52,212 nt of DNA from an uncultured Metabacillus sp. (lineage in GTDB: Bacteria > Bacillota > Bacilli > Bacillales > Bacillaceae), in contig NZ_CANNCR010000029.1 in assembly GCF_947503125.1 (NCBI RefSeq), positions 1 through 52,212 of the forward strand. Reading direction: 5' to 3'. The notes beneath the pieces were generated by a model. The model did not search any database, was not told where the DNA came from, and saw nothing but the letters and a program-made list of their open reading frames with translations. This document shows, piece after piece, positions 47,421-52,212 of this stretch; position 1 is the first letter of the stretch, and every line of letters starts with the position of its first letter. The position numbers were made by a program, and so were the translations under genes.

Positions 47421-48899
47421 TTAAGGTAAGGCCTTAGTTATTCTTAAAGCCATAAATGGTTTTCCAGGCAAGTCAATACGACTCTCATCTGTAAACAAAC
47501 CCTCTAAAGGAGTAATAGTCATTTCCCATGTATCAATTAATTCAACTTTATATTGATTTCCTTTTGGGAGCGGCAATTTTTTAAACGAAGGCCTACTTTG
47601 GCCGAAATAAGCTAAAATATATTCATCGTCTATTGCTCCTGCAAAAACATCCCAACTAAAGTCTATTGGAGTTAATCTTTTTGCAGGACCTTCTTCTAAA
47701 ATATTTCGTAAAAAAGCAATTCTTTCCGGACTTTCTCCATGCAGCTTCCCACCATGAGACCACCAGATTATTCCTTCTGGATGCATGTATGTTTCTCCAT
47801 GTGTCACGTATCCGCCACTACAAACACCACTCCAAAATAGTTCAACCATTTTTTCGGCTGTAATATTCCCCCATCCATGGTTTATATTCCCTTCATAACG
47901 ACATTCATCATTAATGATGGGCTTTCTAAAAGCTTCACGCCACTCTTTAATAAAGTACATATCATGATGCTGGATACTAGCGTGTGTCACCCATGGCTTG
48001 TTATGATCATACCAATGGTTATTATGACGATAATGAATAGTTGGGTTATGCCAATTATGAATGGATCTTAAGTGCTGTACCGGATCTTTTTCCTGTACAA
48101 GTTTAAAGAAACGGTCCCAGTCGTCCATCTTTTTGCTTTTCATTAAATCAAATTCATTTGCAAATGACCACCAGATATTACGGAAGGATGCTAATCGTGC
48201 TACTAGATAGGTTAAATAGCGATCATCTGCTTCTTGTCCCATATCCGAAAAGCCCCATCGATCATATGGATGGAAAATGATCAAATCTACCTCGATACCA
48301 AGATCACCTAAGTTATCAATCTGTTTTTCCAGTCTATGAAAGAAACCAGGATTAAATTGGGTAAAGTCAAAGCCTTCCTCCTTAGAACCTGCAAAAGCAA
48401 AATCAACTGGTTCATGAAGGTTATAATCATAATGCTTTGGGAATACGCACATCCGAATTTTATTAAAAGGTGCATTTTTCAATGATTCCAATGTTTGCTT
48501 TTCTAGCTGCTCCCCTTGATGATTCCATACATAAGCCGTTGTTCCAAATGGGTAAAAAGGTGAGCCATCGGCATATTGAAAATGGGTTTGATCTGTTACC
48601 TGAACGGGTCCATGATTATTTTCTCTTGGACTTGTACACATAAATGAACCAGTGACTCCATTTAATGAAATATGGTTACTTACAGTATGAAATGTCCACT
48701 CACCTTCTCTGTCTGGCATGAATCGTATACGATATTTACCGTTCCCATCATAAAACCCATCAGCTGGTATTTTCCGATTACCGAAAGTAAAAATCCCTTT
48801 AAGCTCCACTTCAATAAATGGATTACCTAAATCCGGCCCTTCTAATTCGATTTCAAAACGCCCCCAGCGCTCTACTTGTTCATTCCACTCTTTCCCCAT
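47421..48899 (-). CDS. Putative glycoside hydrolase (DUF5060/DUF4038-type barrel/DUF5605)
   Basis: The 492-residue protein has no signal peptide. An N-terminal beta-sandwich (about 5-95; WGRFEIELEGP, DREGEWTFHT; DUF5060-like) is followed by a TIM barrel (about 105-420). The barrel has SFANEFDL (E249, probable acid/base, asparagine before it as in clan A) and INDECRYEG (E332, probable nucleophile). A C-terminal sandwich (about 425-490) is DUF5605-like. Some relatives are apiosidase-like or act on furanosides; the exact linkage is unknown. AAGGAGGA precedes ATG. It is the last gene behind the ABC importer genes, with a hairpin between, so the imported oligosaccharide is its likely substrate. 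Confidence 0.78.
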   Translation of the reverse strand: MGKEWNEQVERWGRFEIELEGPDLGNPFIEVELKGIFTFGNRKIPADGFYDGNGKYRIRFMPDREGEWTFHTVSNHISLNGVTGSFMCTSPRENNHGPVQVTDQTHFQYADGSPFYPFGTTAYVWNHQGEQLEKQTLESLKNAPFNKIRMCVFPKHYDYNLHEPVDFAFAGSKEEGFDFTQFNPGFFHRLEKQIDNLGDLGIEVDLIIFHPYDRWGFSDMGQEADDRYLTYLVARLASFRNIWWSFANEFDLMKSKKMDDWDRFFKLVQEKDPVQHLRSIHNWHNPTIHYRHNNHWYDHNKPWVTHASIQHHDMYFIKEWREAFRKPIINDECRYEGNINHGWGNITAEKMVELFWSGVCSGGYVTHGETYMHPEGIIWWSHGGKLHGESPERIAFLRNILEEGPAKRLTPIDFSWDVFAGAIDDEYILAYFGQSRPSFKKLPLPKGNQYKVELIDTWEMTITPLEGLFTDESRIDLPGKPFMALRITKALP

Positions 48900-48948
48900 A
48901 ATTTCCTCCTTATAAAGCGAACGTTTAACTTCATTGACTTTTTAAATA

Positions 48949-48980
48949 AAGGAACAACCACTACTTAAGTGATGTTCCTT
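48949..48980 (-). terminator. Hairpin between binding-protein and hydrolase genes
   Basis: Stem AAGGAACA / TGTTCCTT with inner CACT/AGTG pairs, then TTATTTAAA on the minus strand. It probably reduces read-through into the hydrolase gene; it is the paralogue of the hairpin at 43200-43236. Confidence 0.7.
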
Positions 48981-49005
48981 ATTATCCTTCTTTTAAATAA
49001 ATAAA

Positions 49006-50271
49006 TTATTTAACTTCTTCTGCAGATTTCTGCAAAAATTCTGCAGCTTCTTTTGGTGTAAACTCACCAGTGATCACATTATCCTGCGTTTCAAAAAACT
49101 TAACAACTAGTTCTTGTGGTAATGCCTGGTCAGTAATGACAAATGCTCCCTTATTTAGGGCATCTACAAGTGTAGGGACATTAGGAAATTCTTCTGGAAT
49201 TTCTACCCCAGCTGCAGCGACAGGAAACTCAAAATTATCTTTATACTTATCTACTACTTCCTTCGATGTTGCGTATACAGCAAACTCTACTGCTGCATCT
49301 TGTACTTCTTTCGATGAATTACTATTTATTTGGAGCATCTCCACAAAACTAGAAACCCTTTGTGGTTCTTGATCAGTAGGAAATGAAAATACTCCTATTT
49401 TCCCTAAATCAAACTCATCCTCAGTTGCAGTTGTATCAAACCAAGGCCCTTCTAAAATCATTGCAGCATCTCCACTGTAGAAAGGCATCTTTGCCTCATT
49501 TGGGTCAGCTGTAATAAATCCAGTTGGAAAATATCCTTTTTCTTCCCATTCTTTTAATGTTGCGTAGGTTTTTTCAACTGCTGGATTGTCCCAAGATTGT
49601 TCTAAATTAATCAATTGATCTTTTAATTCTGGTCCAGCATAATGCTCTAGCACAGCTTCAGTAAATCTCATTGTATGCCATCCGAATTTTCCGCCAACTG
49701 AAACAGGTGTAATATCATTTTCTTTTAGCTTCGCCATAACCGCTTCAAACTCTTCAAACGTTTTTGGCACTTCAATACCTAACTCTTCGAAAATATCTTT
49801 TCGATAGAACATACCTAAGCCTGCAAGCTTTGTGGGTACGCCAGTAATTTGGCCTTCATATTTAGTTAATTCAAGAGCAGTCTCTAAATATAATTCATTC
49901 CATTTACCTTGCTCAGCATATTCTGTTAAATCAAGTGTCAACCCATTTTCTGGATAGAATGAACCTAATGTTCCTCCCCAGTTAAACCAAATATCCGGCA
50001 GTGTATCAGAAGAAGCGGCAACCTTTAACCCCTCTTTATGAGCATCAACGGTTCTAGTCGAAAATTTAATGTCAATTTCAGGATGCTCTTTTTCAAACTC
50101 CTCAATAACTGGTTCATAAACTGCTTTCTGAGTATCAAGAGACCAAAATTCAACCGTAATTTTGTCGCTGGATTCACTACTATTAGCGCTTTCATTGCCT
50201 TGCGAATTACATGCACTTAATAGTGATAAAACTAATACTGTGATCATTGTAAGTGAAAATAATCTTTTCAT
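49006..50271 (-). CDS. Sugar-binding lipoprotein of ABC importer
   Basis: The 421-residue family-1 solute-binding lipoprotein has signal peptide MKRLFSLTMITVLVLSLLSA, then Cys of the lipobox and a serine-rich spacer. The mature part has VEFWSLDTQ near the start, LPDIWFNWGG and MILEGPWF, typical of oligosaccharide binders. GGAGG precedes ATG. It is third in the operon behind two permease genes. No ATPase gene is present, so a shared MsmX-type ATPase elsewhere in the genome probably energises it, as in other Bacilli. Confidence 0.9.
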   Translation of the reverse strand: MKRLFSLTMITVLVLSLLSACNSQGNESANSSESSDKITVEFWSLDTQKAVYEPVIEEFEKEHPEIDIKFSTRTVDAHKEGLKVAASSDTLPDIWFNWGGTLGSFYPENGLTLDLTEYAEQGKWNELYLETALELTKYEGQITGVPTKLAGLGMFYRKDIFEELGIEVPKTFEEFEAVMAKLKENDITPVSVGGKFGWHTMRFTEAVLEHYAGPELKDQLINLEQSWDNPAVEKTYATLKEWEEKGYFPTGFITADPNEAKMPFYSGDAAMILEGPWFDTTATEDEFDLGKIGVFSFPTDQEPQRVSSFVEMLQINSNSSKEVQDAAVEFAVYATSKEVVDKYKDNFEFPVAAAGVEIPEEFPNVPTLVDALNKGAFVITDQALPQELVVKFFETQDNVITGEFTPKEAAEFLQKSAEEVK

Positions 50272-50341
50272 ATGAATTTCCTCCAGTTTAATTTACAAAA
50301 AACAAAGTAAATACCTTAATTTCTTAAAATATCTATCTTTC

Positions 50342-51169
50342 TTATCCTTTTACTGCTCCTCCAAATCCATTCACAAAATGCTTCTGGAAGATTATATAGA
50401 CAAGAAGTACAGGTAAAACCGATAATAAAACACCTGACATCATCAACGGATAATTTGTAGAATGCTCACCTTTGAATGACATGATCCCTGTTGTAACTGT
50501 TTTGAGGTTATCAGATGTTAAAAATATTTGAGCTAACAGGAATTCATTCCATGTTGCTAAAAAGTCTAAGATGATTAATGTTGAAATCGCTGGTAGTGCT
50601 ACGGGTAAAATAATTCGTATAAATAAAAACAAATCACTGCACCCATCTATTCGTGCTGCCTCATCTAATTCATTTGGAATCCCTTTAAAGAATCCGTATA
50701 AAATTAACGTTGCAAACGGTATCCCAAACCCTATATAAATAAAGATTAATCCTAAGTGCGTATCCATTAGATTCACCTTATTCAACATGATAACTAGTGG
50801 TACTAAACAAGCCTGAAATGGGATCGTCATTCCTAAGATAATAAACAAATAAACCGGCTTTTCCCATTTGAAATTCAGGCGAGTTAACCCAAATGCCGCT
50901 AAAGCAGCCACAAATATTCCTAGTGGAACTTTAATGACAGATATGATAAGACTATTCTTCATATACAGCCCTAAATTGCCTTCTTTCCACGCTTCCACAA
51001 AATTTCCCCATTTAAATTCTTCCGGTAAAGCAAATAAAGAATTCCCGAATAAATCGCCATTCGATTTTAAGGAAGTTAAAAGTAAAAAGAACACGGGTAT
51101 TAACCAAACCAAAGCAAACGAAGTAATAAAGATATAGAATAAAATTTTAGATGGCTTCAACTTTTTCAC
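50342..51169 (-). CDS. ABC sugar transporter permease (MsmG/MalG type)
   Basis: The 275-residue membrane protein has six helices and the EAA loop ELDEAARIDGCSDLFLFIRIILP, the contact site for the ATPase. The end KHFVNGFGGAVKG is standard for the second permease of CUT1 importers. The start is GTG at 51169 close behind GAGGGAG; TTG at 51160 is an alternative with 10-nt spacing. It follows the first permease by 8 bases. Confidence 0.9.
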   Translation of the reverse strand: MKKLKPSKILFYIFITSFALVWLIPVFFLLLTSLKSNGDLFGNSLFALPEEFKWGNFVEAWKEGNLGLYMKNSLIISVIKVPLGIFVAALAAFGLTRLNFKWEKPVYLFIILGMTIPFQACLVPLVIMLNKVNLMDTHLGLIFIYIGFGIPFATLILYGFFKGIPNELDEAARIDGCSDLFLFIRIILPVALPAISTLIILDFLATWNEFLLAQIFLTSDNLKTVTTGIMSFKGEHSTNYPLMMSGVLLSVLPVLLVYIIFQKHFVNGFGGAVKG

Positions 51170-51177
51170 ACTCCCTC

Positions 51178-52113
51178 TTAAACATGTGATTTTTTACCTT
51201 GCCATAAAATATATGGCACTGCAATAATCATAACTAAGAATAATAGCACCATAGATATAGCTGAACCTGTTCCAACGTTATTTAATGTAAATCCTTGATA
51301 ATACATCCATGAAGCTAATACTTGTGTACTATGAGACGGGCCTCCGCCAGTCATCGCATAAATAATGTCGAAAACCCTCATTGAATAAAATAATGTCGTA
51401 GCAAACACAATAATAAATGTTTCACGTAAGAGAGGTAAGGTAATATTGTAAAAGGCTTGAAAGCTAGTAGCTCCATCTACTTTTGCTGCTTCAAACGGCT
51501 CCTTCGACATGGATTGTAATCCTGCTAAAAAAATAACCATTGAACTTCCAACGTGTTGCCAGGTCGCAGCGATAAATACGGCATATAATGCAATTTTCGG
51601 ATCTGCTAACCATGGGATACTTTCAATTCCTATCTTATTAAGTAGTTCATTTACTAACCCCATATTTGGGTGGTAAATCCATACCCAGATAATCGCAACC
51701 ACGATATTCGATAGAATAAAAGGAAAATAGAAAACAGCTCTAAACAATGCGCGACCTTTAAAACTTTTGTTCAACATTAATGCTAGTAATAGTGCAATAC
51801 CCATGCTAAATACTAATGACAAGACAGTCCAGATAATATTATTTTTTAATCCTTTTACAAATACGGTATCATTTGTGAATAAGTTAATATAATTACCGAA
51901 ACCAACGAAGACTTTCTCAGCTGAAACCCCATTCCATTCAAAGAGACTAAGGTATAGAGTATAAAAGGTTGGTATTACGATAACAGTTAAATAAATAATT
52001 AAGGCTGGAAGCATATAGATAATCGGCTTCAGAGTCCGCCTTATTTCTGACTTTCTTACTATTTTTTTTGGATTTGATATCGATACATTTTGTTCAATTA
52101 CTTCCTGTTTCAT
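51178..52113 (-). CDS. ABC sugar transporter permease (MsmF/MalF type)
   Basis: The 311-residue membrane protein has six helices and the EAA loop KEPFEAAKVDGATSFQAFYN followed by ITLPLL. The ending TGGGPSHSTQVLASWMYYQG with a final helix is typical of the first permease of CUT1 oligosaccharide importers. GGAGGGG precedes ATG. First visible gene of the importer operon; about 100 bases upstream remain in the window, with no recognisable cre or dyad. Confidence 0.9.
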   Translation of the reverse strand: MKQEVIEQNVSISNPKKIVRKSEIRRTLKPIIYMLPALIIYLTVIVIPTFYTLYLSLFEWNGVSAEKVFVGFGNYINLFTNDTVFVKGLKNNIIWTVLSLVFSMGIALLLALMLNKSFKGRALFRAVFYFPFILSNIVVAIIWVWIYHPNMGLVNELLNKIGIESIPWLADPKIALYAVFIAATWQHVGSSMVIFLAGLQSMSKEPFEAAKVDGATSFQAFYNITLPLLRETFIIVFATTLFYSMRVFDIIYAMTGGGPSHSTQVLASWMYYQGFTLNNVGTGSAISMVLLFLVMIIAVPYILWQGKKSHV

Positions 52114-52212
52114 TATTTCCCCTCCTATTAAGCGGTCGTATTGTAAAAACTTTTATATTAAAAAAGTTAATAATCTTTGAATTTAAGGGCTTTAAATGCA
52201 AAAAACTTGCCA

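Overview
The window is AT-rich, has strong GGAGG-type ribosome binding sites and uses several TTG/GTG starts. It carries PTS operons, cre-like sites and a Bacillus-type gene complement, all pointing to a low-GC Gram-positive of the Bacillaceae. It is an accessory, catabolic region: sugar-uptake and glycoside-hydrolase cassettes, each with its own regulator, mixed with decayed gene fragments and a lone phage-type replication gene.

Left part (1-19.2 kb). After a broken glucose/sorbosone-dehydrogenase-like gene (411-1356) come a secreted cupin-CMD fusion, an MFS exporter and a bglP-bglH beta-glucoside PTS pair preceded by a LysR gene. From 9.5 to 19.2 kb lies a redox/detoxification island: four aldo/keto reductases, a cupin, a two-domain carboxymuconolactone-decarboxylase-like (CMD) protein under a divergent TetR, remnants of a tautomerase and of a second cupin, a YqhC-type AraC regulator, and a membrane DUF4405 protein with a cytochrome P460-like haem lipoprotein. 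A promoter-proximal element with conserved spacing recurs before four minus-strand transcription units (about 10.6, 14.1, 16.3 and 19.1 kb), with a diverged inverted copy near 3.0 kb. I infer that it is the operator of the YqhC-like protein and ties these genes into one aldehyde/electrophile-responsive regulon.

Middle (19.9-34.8 kb). A complete ribose-type ABC operon runs on the minus strand (sugar isomerase, binding lipoprotein, ATPase, permease, ribokinase-like kinase, DeoR repressor). Its upstream region has six T-tracts phased at exactly 10 bp, expected to be curved DNA. Then follow an AraC regulator divergent from a GH43 hydrolase and MFS sugar porter, a truncated membrane sensor, and a GH4 glycosidase divergent from another AraC regulator.

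Right part (34.8-52.2 kb). A full glucitol/sorbitol PTS operon (dehydrogenase, PRD regulator, GutM, EIIC, EIIBC, EIIA) is extended by a fructose-6-phosphate-aldolase-type transaldolase and a HAD phosphatase, with a long hairpin inside the operon. A DnaD-like phage replication gene is stranded next to it. The last cassette is an oligosaccharide ABC importer (two permeases plus binding protein), a DUF5060/DUF5605-type glycoside hydrolase, a LacI regulator, an atypical nucleoside-hydrolase-like enzyme and a second, permease-less copy of the binding protein.

No tRNA, rRNA, CRISPR array or complete insertion sequence was seen. Function calls rest on sequence motifs recognised by eye; no database search was run.
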